64,000 nt of DNA. It comes from Opisthorchis felineus. Taxonomy: Eukaryota > Platyhelminthes > Trematoda > Opisthorchiida > Opisthorchiidae. The notes beneath the pieces were generated by a model. The model was not told the origin of the DNA, did not search any database, and saw only the letters and a program-made list of their open reading frames with translations. This document shows positions 27,301 to 41,500 of the stretch, one piece after another (the first letter of the stretch is position 1; each line of letters starts with the position of its first letter). The stretch covers positions 436,658-500,657 of the forward strand of contig SJOL01008829.1 in NCBI GenBank assembly GCA_004794785.1, read 5' to 3'. Made by a program: the position numbers and the translations under genes.

Positions 27301-30300
27301 GGAAAGCATGTAGAGATGGTTTTGCCTCAATTTATTTTCAGACGGCATACAAACGCATGCAACATTCAGTCAGCAAAATACAAAATGATGCGACCCAGAA
27401 CGGACAGGTGAAGCTAATAGACGCGTCTGATTGTGTTTCATTGCTGAATGGGTTGCAAAGCCAAACAACGCATTCGCTCCGGCTTTGTTATTGCAAGCCG
27501 GTGACTGACCGAATTGTACATCCTTTTTTGGGGGGTTGCATGACGAAGACGATTTGGTTGGATAAACCCAGTTCGTACTTTTCGATATGACTTCCAACTC
27601 CAGAGACATTTCTCGGTCGTCCACATTGTTTTCATCCGTGCTCTGATCATACAAACACACACGTACGCACAAAAATGACGATGAAGATAAGCTTCGGCTC
27701 TCGGCTAATCTGAGACACAAACCAACAAACCTGAAGGTTACTCATGCAAATGAAGGAAGCGCACGTGTTTATACCTATGGAAGGAATCTATTGAATGTCC
27801 CAATAGTTGAGCGGGGGCCCCTAGTCTGTACAGGAAGCACGGTATTGGGCGCACGCGAGAAGTCTTCGGGCATCTTAATAACTTTTCGGGGGAGCAGGTG
27901 TTATGATTGCTATAGAGACACGTCAAGCCCGGCTTTATTCCACGAGACGTCGGATAAATCATCTTGCGATGGTTTAATATGACTCTGAGAGATGAAATCA
28001 TAGAGTACAGTGTGAAGCATACCCTAAGTGTGCATGTGCTACAGTTTGCAAGAGGAGGGTCAACCAGTCAGGTCTGCGTCTACTAACATGGCAAATAGTA
28101 CTTTACTCCTTGACAAATAGAAAAAATCGCGTATGCGTTTCCACACACCACACCTCTTGAAATACGGCAAGCTTCGCTTCATCAACATCCTGTGTGTTGA
28201 ACTCAGTAGAACGAGCCCAGTCAAGTGCCGACCGGAATATATCGAGGGTCCGACGAGCATGTGGATCCCTAGCGGAGCAGAATAGAGAACAGAGCACAAT
28301 GTTCACCGTTAGCAAAAAAGAACTTGCCAATAAGGACCAAGCATCCTACACATCATCGAGCCTGAAACTATTATCTAAGTGCTCAAAAACTGTTCAAGTT
28401 TGACCTAATCGAGGTGAAGTTCAGGGTGCAATAGCCAACAGACTGAAAAGGAGAGTAGCCCTAATGGATAGAGAAACAAGGTAATAAAGACGATCTAAGC
28501 GTATACATACTCGTACTTGGAGGAGCACATTATAACAAAATATGTCGCATCGTATTAACACGACAGAAGTGAAGGTAAAAAGGTTGGTGCACCAAGCATC
28601 GAAAAGCTTGACTATACTGAGGCATAAAAGCAACTCATTACGATGCGTCTTCGTTTAACAACAATTTTAATGCGAACTCGGGCGCGGCGGAGTTTGGTTC
28701 TCTTATTAGCGCCTCTATCAATGAAACTGACCTCAAGGTGTGGGTATAAACGACAGCTTTTCACAGTGCGTTAGCATCTGTCATCCCAAAATAGCTTGTG
28801 AATGACTGGTTCTTCACGCACACACACACAAAAAGGTTAACTGTAGTTTAGAGTGTGCTTGTTAATGTAAAGGTGTGAACAGGTATGGTATTATGAGTGA
28901 TGACGCTACGATAACGACAAAATCGCCCCTCGAAACCGGTCCACTTTCAAATAAGTTTGGGGCTAACTGTTAGGTGTTATTACCAAGAGTAGCAAAGCTG
29001 TGTAAACAAGTATCCGCTAACAAAGGGCTGCAGTCGTAACACTCACCGGTAAGAGAAGAATAGCAAAGCTTCTGGCTTTGCAGTGGCTCGCCCACCATAT
29101 GCACCACCTTTCTCCCTGGAAACAGGATAAGAATAACAGGCGATTCCGATAGCGAAATTATTTGTGCGGCTCCACAACAATTTAACAGGTAGACAGAGTT
29201 CAATCACACGAACAAAAAAATTAAAGAGTAGCCCAGTTTCGTTAGTCCCATACAGTTGACACTGGTAAACAATATAAGGTAATTAAACTATAGCAGTCTG
29301 CCGCACAGAAAATTTCGAACAGAAACATAAGCGAAAATAAGAGTTCTATGGGCGGGATTTTGCTCAACTGAGAACTCAGACGGGTGGATATATGAATCTA
29401 TGTACCAACGAAAAAGCTTGCGAGCCTGATGTAATTCCAAAAAACACCAGTCACTGAAAGATCAATCTACGATTATTCCTATCAAATCCGGATCGGTAGT
29501 TCCTTAGGAATAAGCAGCAGGGAGGACCAATTGACTCGATTAACGTTGTAAGAGAAAATGGTAGCCGAGTAGCACATGTCCAGCACAGCTGCAGGACAAC
29601 CTACAACTTAGCAAGGATGAAGGCTACACCGGTCTAAATTTTGAGTGTTGGTTCGTTCGACACGTGTGGCACAGCCACTGGTGATGGGAATGGTCGAAAA
29701 TAGCTTTAAACTGCAAATGCTGTAATTTAATCCTTTGAATTTCGGAACAAGAGTGTAGTTGGTGAAGAGAATACAAATTGCACATGAAATGCCATCAATC
29801 ATCCTACAGGTATGACCAAGCGAGGGATGTTACTGCAGTGGATAGGCGTGTTGTCCAGGAAAATCAAGTTTCTGATGGGAACAACCAGCACACTAACCAA
29901 CTGAGGCTCTAGACGAACAAACGGGAAAGTGTTTGTTCAGATGCGATAATCAACCAGGTAACAAATCCCATGACTATTTGCAAGAAACTGTTAAACGATA
30001 AACCAGAATTACCAAGACTTTGTGATGGTTTGATTCTTACACCGCAACTCTCATTTGATATGAAACAAAACCAACTAAATGGACTAGCATACCGAGGTAA
30101 TAATAGAAAAGCATGTATCTATAATTTTGAAGCGAGATACCCAGGCACATACACCATGAGTGGAAAAAACGGCCGGGGTGACCGGCATTTTGTTCACCAG
30201 ACGAAGGCTCTGCCAGCTGAGCTTGCTTTCCGACACACTTACTTGACCACAAGTGATTTGACCAACAGATAATACCTGCCAGTGACGTGTGGTTCACAAT

Positions 30301-33300
30301 AGACCAGATACCACCCCAAAAGCGACAAACCACCTAGACTGACATCTAGCGAGGGTGGGATTTATGACATTCAGCAGTCCACACGCAACATACTGATTTA
30401 ACCGGATTGACAACGATTCAGACAGAATAAATCCAAAAGTTTTCGTATTTCAGTTATCTCCAATAAAATGCAAATATAAAAAGCAATCGTTCAGTGCCTA
30501 GATACCATGCCATCCAAAAGGAAGCACCGAAACTAAGATACTACCAGGGTGCCCAAGCCAAGACAAAGGCAGTCAAGATGCCAGGGTTGGGTTCCAACCA
30601 CAGACCTTCCAATCAGTTTGCTCCCGCCATAACCACTGGGCTACCTCGAGCTCCATAGTGATGATAGTAATAATAATAGAGTCCAACCCAACCGATGGAT
30701 GTCTATCAGAAACTTGTGCCTGATACTAAAACTTTTTCACTTCAAACTCTGGAAACCACACTAAGCTATCCCAGCATTAATTTCAAAGCCTACCGAGGCC
30801 AGTTTTCAAGCGATCTCGTCCACTCTCGAGGTGAAATTAAGGTATCCTGAGAGATTCAAACTTCTGGCGTCCGCGCTACACTTTATGTTCCTCTGCGGAA
30901 ACTAAGTCGCTAACTCAGGTCCCAGGACACCCAACGGACGCAACGCAGGAATATATACACGCACGCACCTTTTTATTGACGATTCGATGGACGATTAACT
31001 TCACTCGTCACTTTCGAGTTCGTTGGTATACATGTGTCAAGTTAGCCGGGTGAATGAATCCATCGCCACGGTAATTAGGACATGGTCGAGAAACATAGTG
31101 AAGGGGGTGAACGCAAGAATTCATATGACTCTGGTAAATGGGTCAAACGCCTTCCCCTACCGGCGATAAGTCGACGGGAACAATCGATCGACAGGCTTGC
31201 CACTGGCCCATTAAAAAAAAGTCATTCAGCTGTAACACCCTTTCGGTGCCTAACTGCCATGCCACCAGAAGGAAGCACGAGGGCTGGGATACTGCCAGGT
31301 TGCCCAAGCCTAGACAGGGGAAGTCGAGAGGCAGAGGTCGGGTTCGAACCACGGACCTTCCGGTCAGTAAATTCGCGCTCTAACCACTTGAGTCATCTCG
31401 CCCCATTAACAGATTAGCAGCCCAGTCGCCAACGGACAGGGGCAGATTGTTCCATGTGCTTGACTTGTCCGAGCCGAATCATGCTGTTCTGCGTTTGGTC
31501 CTCTTGCTGAATGATATAATTCGAGCGACATTCTAGTCCATCGAGGTTTTCTGAATCATTTGCCCACTCTTGAACATCAATTGTACTTGTTTAACAGTGA
31601 CAGGCAGTTTGTTTTACTTAGTCTCACGATGAACCCAACGGACACACTTAAGGGAACAGGAAGCATGTAGTGTTTCAAAAAGAACAACGGGAGCGACAAC
31701 TTCACTTATTAACTTCACTCAAGTAGTTACTCAGAAAATGACGAAAGAAGCATAATTTGTCTGGTTGGGGAATGCATTCTGGAAATAGGTTAACGCAACC
31801 TCATTTTCAAAGGAATCTGAGAATGGTCTTTGCAATCGTATACGAACGACGGTGTACAGACTGTGTTGGATTCTTTTAATGTAAAAGAGCATCCGTTACT
31901 TTCGATTCAAGCAGCTCGCGATTTAGACAACCCTAAAGGCCGACTGCCTGTCGTTTGAGCCCTAGTTGTCGCTACTGGCAATATTTTCTAAACTAGCAAG
32001 CCAAAATACTATAATGTGACTATGTGGGGAATGGGGTACTTTCAGATAAACAGTTTCCATAAATTCCATTTTTATAACGCCCCCAAACAATCAGGATGCT
32101 CAAGCTACCTATTCTTCACCTTTACATGACCGATAAATATTTTGATAGGAGCCCCTCAATACGTGACCACGTGATGTGGTTTTCGTCCTGTCTAGGTGAC
32201 AACTAATCACACTGTTGACCAGCCACTCGTGCGAAATGGTGTCCGACAACCGGCCTGCCGGTTGCGGCTTTGAAACTCTCTGAGTTACGTGAGATGCGCA
32301 CTGTTGATGATTCCTAATAAGGATAGAACAGCTGTACAGTGTTGCTCGGCTTTTCAGCGTAGATTGGCTTCAGTGACAAGATGAAATCTCTATGGAATAT
32401 TTTGAGATTGTCGGGTGACGTGGAGTTACGTACAATGCGCAGAAAAACTGAACGAAATCACATTGGTGACAGGTCAGAAAAAAGCTCAAAAACAATTTGG
32501 ATCACTGGGTAACACGGGTTTGTATACTTAGGTTTGTCCCAGCCGTTTTAGGCGTCCAGCAGTCCAGTTATTTCATTTGGTTTGTTAATGACCGGAGTTA
32601 TAACCGTACTGTTTCTACGTTCGTGCGTAAGTATTGTGACATCCTGGCACCCGGATGAATTGCCGGACTGTGAATACGCTTCATGGACCCCAGTCCGTCA
32701 TACCCAAGCCAATTCTTTCAGACCTTGAGGTACTGGACATGGGCATGGACTGTGATTATTGTGCGTCTTAACTACTCATAAGTAGCCAGAATAAATAGTA
32801 TCCTATAGCTTCGTGTGGCCACAGCTTGTCCTGAACTATCGATGTCCGATGCCTATCGGCTTGGCTGGGTACCTGTACCTATGGGGTGTAACACATGATT
32901 TGCGCTGAGCCGGCCGTGGCACTATGTGCAGGCTAACGTTGCCGACAGAGACCGCATAGCACGGGCAAGCGTACAGAGGCCTACCACGGTTCATTGGCCA
33001 ACCCGAGCAGGATGGCATGAAAACGTAATTTGCCACTGAGGCAATAGGGTAATCGTTAGTGTGCTCTGAAACATACATCGTCAATATCCCAAAAGGAGAG
33101 GAATATGGATAACCGCACAGGTGTGCAAATGAAGAAGAACGCAGCGCTGCCCCGAAACGCAGTAAGTGGATTGACAGAGTGACAGCAGTGGCAAGATTTG
33201 GGAGAAAACATAAACTATCCTGGTTGGTCTACGAGAGCTTTCGTAGAACCATTCTCAAGAGACAAGGCGGAATTCAGAATCATAAGTGGTGTACGGAGTC

Positions 33301-36300
33301 CACCACGGGAACAAGCGCTGAATCACCGCCTGTGCAGAACAGACAGAAGATCGTCGCTAGTGAGCAGGGTATTGTTGAGACATCTCTAAGGCCAACTCAT
33401 CCTGTCGCAGGAGAAAGTAAAGTGATATAAGCGGACCCTACACAAGTAATCCTAACTAAAATATAGTACTCCTGTTGAAACGACACATGATCGAAAGGAC
33501 GAAATCTTGCAAGGAGATCCAACATGACTAGATGGTCGTACACAAGCATGGTATGAGAACAGGTAAGATCAAACGTCAACTACAGTGCACAGCACTGCAC
33601 TACTCTGCACAGCAGCATGGCTACTTGGCATGTGTTCAATGGCCTGGAGAAGATGAACTGATGCGGAACACGTAAAGAGCACCTATCATGAGTAGCAATA
33701 CGTCAATCAAATAACATACCGTATTTCTCTGTGGAGATATTTGGACGTCAAAAGATGCGAAAGCACTCGGAATCTACAAAAAGGGTACACAGGTTCGATG
33801 AGTATACAGCATCATAAGCCAAATATTGGAGGTAAATAGCATTTGGTTACCAACAACCGTCATGAATGTGGGACCGTAGTAGATGTGATTCCTGTTGGCT
33901 GCAGATCGCTTTTATTAACACTGAGAGGACATCGTGGGAAAAAAACAAAGGGATAAAAGGGAAACAACCATTGTCTTGGGATTTCCACCAGTGAACATAC
34001 CTATTTACAAAGAAGTAAAACAAGTGACTTCGAACATAAGCACCACGGTAGGTAATCATGGAGGATGAACTGGTATGGATCCTGTAACCCAGAAGTTCGT
34101 TATTCTCGGAATATACTGCGACCACGTCAACCCTGGCTTCTCACCAGTCAACGTAAATCGGTCCCCTCCTCTAATCAGATGCTTGTGGTTCGTAGAGTCC
34201 ATCATGGCCATGCTCTTCTTATGTCACGGCAGACCTAGCTGCGCGAATTTACTGACCGGAAGGTCCGTGGTTCGAACCCGACCTCTGCATTTCCACTTTT
34301 CCTGTCTAGGTTTGGGCGACCTGGTGGTGTCCCAGCCCTTGCGCTTCCTTCGGTTGGCATGGCAGCTATGCACCGAAAAGGTGTTGCCGCTGAACGATTA
34401 TTATCATCAGCTGCGTCTGATTCTGGTTTAATTGGGGTTCCGTTATGCTGATCGGCTATTCCACCCGACCATTGTACACAAAGTCGCAATGCCTCGTCTT
34501 CACAGTATTCACCACTCAAGCCTCTGTCAACGTGTCGGTTTTAACCATGCCGAATAAGCCTACTGTCCAGTCAATAATCCCTCGTTTCCATACACTTTCC
34601 AGGTTTGACGCTATAAATTATCCACACCTGTTTATTGGCCGACCGGTTTTAGGTCCACACAAATGCCGCAGAATTCACCAGAAAACGTAAACAGATTGCC
34701 CACTAAACACCTCCTCAAAACATCCTGAACTCTGAAGTATCGTGGGCGGTGCGAGATAACGCAGTAAAACCCGGTATTCCCGACGTTTGCGACTTGGTCT
34801 GAAACTTTCGTTTCTAACCCCGTACAGAGTTGACAACCGCATATCTAGATCTTCATGCAAAACCTTTGTTACATAATGTGTTATGTAACAGGTTACGTAA
34901 GATTGTTATACTTCTAAATCCCTTCTCACCTCTCCAAAACAAGTTAATCTACTCTTGCAAATTACATGTCCACTGAGAACAAGCTACTCACAAAATTCTC
35001 CATGAACCTGAGCCTTCACATTCAATCTCATGACTGTTGTTTTATTTCCGATCTCGCCTCGCTAGTATGCCTCTCAAGCAAGAAAAATATTTCACAAGTA
35101 TAAAGAGCACAAATCCCACAAGAAGTGTCACCAATTTAAACGTACGGCACGTGGAGTAGTCCCGATAGAGCTGCTTCACTCAGCTAAATTATAATGAAGT
35201 ACAGCAGTCCTTCAGGGTGGGTAACCCCCGGAAGAAAGAGAACCAGCAGGAAAATAACGGGAATGACCAGTGAGGATATTTGGTCTCGCGAACAGATGAA
35301 AAATCTACTGGTCAGTACTAAGAGGAGAAAAAGACAGAAAAAATCACCTCAAAACTTTATGAGCAACCAATAAGCAAGGCTGTTCATCAAGACGTTTTCT
35401 TCCGGTGAAAAGTCGAACTATGGCTGCGTCCCAGTGGTGTTTTAAGATGACCGGAGTAGGCCACATATACAGGACAGTAAAATATAATGTTGTATTAGTC
35501 TCGACCGGCCTATGTACACTGGATGCATCTTCTGGTATCTTTATCCCTCGAACCAACCAGGTCGGCGTCAGTACGGGGTGATTAGACCAAGCAGCTGCGT
35601 AACAGCAGGCGATCCTATGAAAGATTAGTAGTTGACTACACAAGATTTTCTAACGGCTGCTCATGCGCCCAAAAGGGATCCTGCGTACCACTGTTAATAG
35701 ATACCAGAATCTCACAATGGTGAAAGTGGCTTACGCAAAGCAATTGCTGCGTCTTGGATCATCGTCACGTGACAGATTTGGGCGTTGATACTTTGTATTT
35801 TGTACTTTGTATCTAACTAATGAAGAAATAAGCACGACTGAGGAAAGCTTGATAAGACGTCAATCACACCGCAGGCCACTTCGCAATACATGCTGTTGAC
35901 CTGATAGGCAGATTCATGTGGCCATTACGACAACACACAATGAAAGAAGAGATGTAGCTGCAAAAGGGTGTCACATGGAAGCACTAAAACGATCGCACGA
36001 GTTCAGGAACGTGCGGAGCGACCGCTTTAGTCCCCAGAATTCGACGTATAGTCTAACGCTTGGCCCAGAGGAAGTTCGCTAAATATGGCGAGCACAAAAC
36101 ATGAAACAGCTAATAAACGACTCTTCTGCATAATCAGATAACTGTTATCCGACAAAGAGTTGAACAGTCAGAAACTTCTTGTTTGACACGGAAGATCATG
36201 CGAAAAACGTGTGCACAAGCATCGTGCTTTCGTTGAAGCGAACCTAATATACGCATCAGATCGGAAAACCTTATGGTCTTTGTGAAAAGGTATCCATAGT

Positions 36301-38499
36301 CTTATAGTCGCTGCTCAGCGGACCATCCGTAGATGGTAAACAGCAAGCTTATTTATCCATCTTGTGTGATTATATATAGCGTACATGGTCACTCTGATTC
36401 GGAGCCCATTGAAGTTCATTGACCAAAACTGGCCTTGCTCCCCTCAGAACAGAGCTCACCTACTGGATGGATACAATTTGCACGGTCAGGGATGACCAAT
36501 GCAAGTGTGAACGGTTGCAAGACAGTTACCTTCCATATTGGTTTAGCAGAGGATTACTTGAAATTGGATGTCACTCAAGAAACAAAATACACGGTGATAC
36601 AGAGGGACTTACGAAGCATATTCCGGAGAATCGTACGGTGGAGCGCGAAATGCTTGTGCTGTATAGTGGACTGTGAAGGGCATGGCAAAGTAAGAATTCA
36701 GAGGTAGCTTAGGGAGAGAATTCAAGGTGTCGGCTGCCCCGGTGGGTATGGAGTTATCGTGGGGTATTTTTGAGAGCGCCGAGACCAACTGCTCCAGGTG
36801 GGGAAGACTCGACGAGAGACCGCCTGATTCACCATGCAGACTGAACCTGCAAACAAAGAAGCGAACGACCTATCGAGGAATGCTGATACGCAAGAAAAAT
36901 AATGAAAGAAACTAAATGTAAACAAAGAAGAATCTTTAGTAAGCTGTGGTAAAACGGCTCACTTCAGACGGTCCGGTTGTATGATGTGCTTCCAAATGGA
37001 TAGCATTCGCTGTGTAAGATCAGTCAGCACATTATCTGACTCCATATTATCTTTGCCCAATTTGCTCGCGATTCGTTTGACCAAAGAAGCCTGCTCAAGC
37101 CCATCCCAAAGTTCCGTTATTCGAGCAGAAGCTGACAGATTGGCTGCAGCGCGTCGCATGGCAAAATGATGAGCTGGGGATGGAAGCACAGGTATGTGTG
37201 CGTGAAACATCACGTTAGTCAAAATGGGGGGTGTTTGTCGAAAACCGGTTGCATTTCACACTGAAACAAGATGTAAACGTTGATAGTTCCCAGTTCTTAT
37301 TGACTGCGTAAACTATAGAGGCCTCCACCTGAGTGGTGTTAGTGATTGCTACAAAAGCCAGTAGACTTCCTGAAGGATCAATTTGTATCTCGGTGGTAAA
37401 TGAGTGAGTCGGAATACTGGCTTTGTAACGACTTTAAAGAACATGATATTCTTCGTGAACGCTGCCGAAGTGTCACCCATGTCGAAGGTAGTTTCGTATT
37501 ACAAGACAATTAACATACATATTCTCAGTGACCCAAACGGGAAGTTTGAGGGAACTATCACGACATTTTTCAGAAAGTCCAGTATGGACGTTAGAGTGAG
37601 AGATGAAGGGTTAAAGGCATTCCAAATTGTGATGGTTACGTGAGACAAAGAACACTACTTTCAACATTCTAAACGCTGCATTTTGCTGCGAATTTGCTTG
37701 GTCCATTAAGTCACTAAACATCAAGGGATGGGAGAAACTAATCACCCAAAAAGTGGTCACTAATAACCAAGAATGTTTTCATCCGACTGATACAGTACAT
37801 TAAACAATCGCCAAATAACACCTTAGAAATCGCCTGAAGCGTCTCACCGAATAAAGGTGGGGTCCGCTACAACAATACCCCTCTGTACCGGCCACTATTG
37901 GCCGGTTCTGTCACTTCCCAATTAAAACAGTGTCAATCTCAGGTAGACGTGGCGGTTCGGAGATAAATGTATTTAATATATAAGGAAATATTTGCATGCT
38001 ACGGCGAGCGTCGAACTGCAACATCGTTTGCAGCACCACTATAGCCTATTTGCCGGCGCAGTCAGTGCTGCAGAGGGGACTAACTGTCTCGATACAGTTG
38101 CACTTTTACAAGCAAATCCAATTAGCAAAGACTTGCTTATCACCAGGGCGACTATTTTTTCATTACTATAATTCCGTTGAAACAAACTTTCCAGAACGAG
38201 AGACGCGAGACACTTACTGGTTTCAGAAATAATTGAGTTATCTTGCCCTCTGAAAAAATGTTAATGGCGATTTCTTCCGCGACTGGCTCAGGAATACCGG
38301 TTGACGGTTCAGTAAGAACACCCGGGGGGAGATGGCTGTGGTTAGAGCGCGAATTTACTGACCGCAGGGTTCGTGGTTCGAACCCGACTCCGGCATTTCG
38401 ACTTCTGTCTAGGCTTGGGCAACCTGGTAGTATTCCAGCCCTCGTGCTTCCTTCGGGTGGCATGTCAGCTGGGCACCGAAAGGGTGTTACAGCCGAACG

Positions 38500-38543
<44 letters not shown>

Positions 38544-41500
38544 AGAACAACCAACGCTGTTCCTCCAACCCGCAACACCATAGAGTATTTATGGAGTCAA
38601 CTTGATGTGGCTTTGGGATACCGTTTCGGAACCTGTCAACTAATTCTTATACAGGTACGATAAGATCCCATCGGGCACTTTGAGATTTCTATATCAGGCA
38701 TTTATCCAGACAAGTTAAAAAATACCAGAATGTACTCACAAGGAAAAGATGAGACAAATAAGACAAAGCAACCCACGATAACTCGATATCAACCGCGCTC
38801 CAAACAACTACAAATCTACCGAGTGTTTACAAAACTTGTCTGAGACAATAGGGTCAACCTACTTCCTCGTACAATCATCCCCTGTGGACCTCGTTCGGGT
38901 CTGGCTGTTAAGCTCAAAAAGCAACAAGTCGGAGGTACCAAGAGGTTGACGATTGGGTAGACATTAGGCATGCAATCTTGTCGACGTATTGGTATACCTC
39001 AACTGTGAAGTTCTAGAGCGCCTATACCAGTGTTCAAATTCTAGAGCATTCAGTCCGGTAGAACGAAATTTCATCACACACTAACAAAACACTTGAAGAT
39101 ACCCACAGACTGAAGGTTCATTAACTAAGTGCTGACGGTTCAATAGATTCATCCAAGAGATACCATATTCGTAGGCCGGATGACTCCTGTTTTCGGAGTA
39201 GTATTCCATTCGACCTCTGGTAAGCATGGGTACCACACTGTAAGTTTGGCTTGTGAATAGTAAGGTTAACTAAATAAAGGAAGGACAAATCCAAGACGCG
39301 AGCACTATCATGCAGTAGATAAACCGTCTGAGCCGAAAAGCAACGCGGAACTGTGCAACATTCGTCATCGAACAGAAAACAAACCGGAATCAGCGACAAC
39401 GTTAGCTGACCAGTCTCCCGAAGCTGACATGAGAATCAAAGTCATCAAACGCTGTTTGTCGAGCCAGTCTGGAGTTTGAAGTAACTTAGACCAAAGTTCG
39501 AAAAAATTGGGGAGCTTGGATGTCAGACAATAGCCAGACAGATGGACGCTTGGCCGCGTAGTGGGCATCATAAGGCTTTTATCAGGGACTTCAAGGGTGG
39601 GAAGTGAAGGAGTAACATGGGTGGTCACATTCAGCCCGCCGGTGTGAAGATCAATGGCCTGATCCATTTCGGAGTAAATCAGATCACCCGCACCCAATCT
39701 ACAAACAGGAAGAAATAATGAAAAGAATAGTGATACTTCGGCTGCTGAGGTAGCTCGTGCACATCAGTGAACGTCCACACAGTGTTACCATATTAGGTGG
39801 CGAAAATATATTAACAGGTCGATCCGTACGACAGGTGGTGGAATGAACCTGACTCAACCAAGTTAAGTTATGCGTAACTGGTTAAAAGTTCGCTTGGGCG
39901 GCGAATGATCAGAAGATGCAGGGGTCAATCATAGAATTATTGGACATATAGGATAGAAAACACATGCATGTAGCAAAACCCCTTATTTAAGGAACAACTA
40001 TGAAGAAAACCAAATTGTCCCCAAGTGTGGGCCAATTTCTCAACCTCAAGTTTACTTCAGTCAGTACAGGACAGAATATGCCTAATTTGAAGTTGTGCAG
40101 CGAAAAATTTTGTTTCGGAAAATTTTATGGTATTTTCAATGTTGCCCAACTCTTACATACGCGGGTACATCTGTGTCGGTAGGCTCTATACGTAAAAACG
40201 AGGCCACCAGGAACGTTATTAGCTCAAAACTAGTCACGTCAGCTTTGATAAGTCAGCGAATCTGGGCATTCATTGGCCATTGGAGATGTCAACACACGGA
40301 CAATTAGTACTTACTGTGTTAATAAATTCGAAAACTTTCACTTCACCTCGTATGCGCTTGCAATCGTAGCGCGTCCTAGCCTAGACGGTCCATTCCAGTG
40401 AGGAGCACTCTATGAAGAATTTCGGTATACTATTCCAAGTTGCGTTGATCCAAACCATGAATCCAGTGCATCTAGCCACCACAAGTAAATTTACGAAGAC
40501 CCGATTTAATACCCATGCCAGTCGGCCGGTACACTTTTATTTGCTCATCATGCTATAATGAATGAAACTCATGCGTATAGTTAACTTGCCTGAGGTAAAA
40601 CAGACAGAGTCAATGAACTAGTGATGAAGACCGATGAATGCAAGGTTGCCAGGTGTTCGTGAGGAGGAACGGAGTAAAAATTAAACCGACTCAGGGATTT
40701 TTATGAGTAGGTCAAATTCGTTTTATTGGTCGTGCTTGGTCAACCGACATTGCCGATTACCAGTAAGTTTCGAATACATCGGTAAACATTCTTATAGCCA
40801 TCGTTACCGCCTTTGGGTTAACACCCCCACTATCCTGAACTAAACAGGATAAATGAGGAGGACTATCCGAGGGACAGTGACGTGATTACTAACCGATACA
40901 TTAGTACTCGTGCAGCACTGACTGTGGTTTCCACGTACGTCACCTCCTCTAACGAATTCAGCCAACTTATGCACCACCAGTGCGCAGCATTAGATTACGG
41001 AGACCAAGCCATATGTTCCAGCAGTTACGGTCGAGCTAAAAAGCGTGAACCGGCTGATCCACTGCTCAATACTCAACCGCTTCAATAAAGCTCTAAGGTT
41101 ATTGGTGCATCCCTATCCGCAGTATCATCGAGTAACTGAGGCTGACTCATATGGCCTAGTAAACATGGCAGAAAGCAGAAACGAATCGGCCGCTGAATCA
41201 TAAACGAATTCTGGATTCGAGTGAGCGGTGCAGTAGAGAATGAACAGATTTTCACGGAGGGTCAACTAAACAGAACGACGACGTAAGCATCTGATCAATT
41301 TTTTCGGCCCATTAACTTCGCAAGACTAAGCTGGAATTCGGTCTCAACTATCTACGTCACCAGTGCACACTACTACATTTGAGTGAAGTTACATGTCTTG
41401 ACAGGCACGGTCAAACAGGCATGTGTGATAGAGCCGAGTCGCCGGCCAGAAATTGGACAAAGCAAGGCGCCAAAACGGCCAATCTAACCTAATGGTATGC

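Larger units (their letters stand above)
30339..36612 (-). other. PITRM1 intron 16
   Basis: A 6.27-kb intron with three SINE-1 copies in both orientations. It also holds a short perfect hairpin at 34,868-34,889 (arms gttacataa / ttatgtaac). Otherwise no gene recognised; a GC-richer patch lies at 32.8-33.4 kb. Confidence 0.6.

Noticed and set aside
30241..30275. Alternative exon 17 reading [11 protein letters not shown]
   Set aside because: It would leave the helix before REKGG seven residues short and needs a poor acceptor. The adjacent 30,276-30,338 candidate fits length and phase better.
33397..33579. Frame with [10 protein letters not shown] as a missing PITRM1 exon
   Set aside because: No splice sites in the required phases and no match to the REKGG-proximal helix end.
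34225..34410. Functional tRNA gene
   Set aside because: Box A/B-like sequences are present, but the arms do not fold as a tRNA and the same body follows in every copy; it is a SINE.
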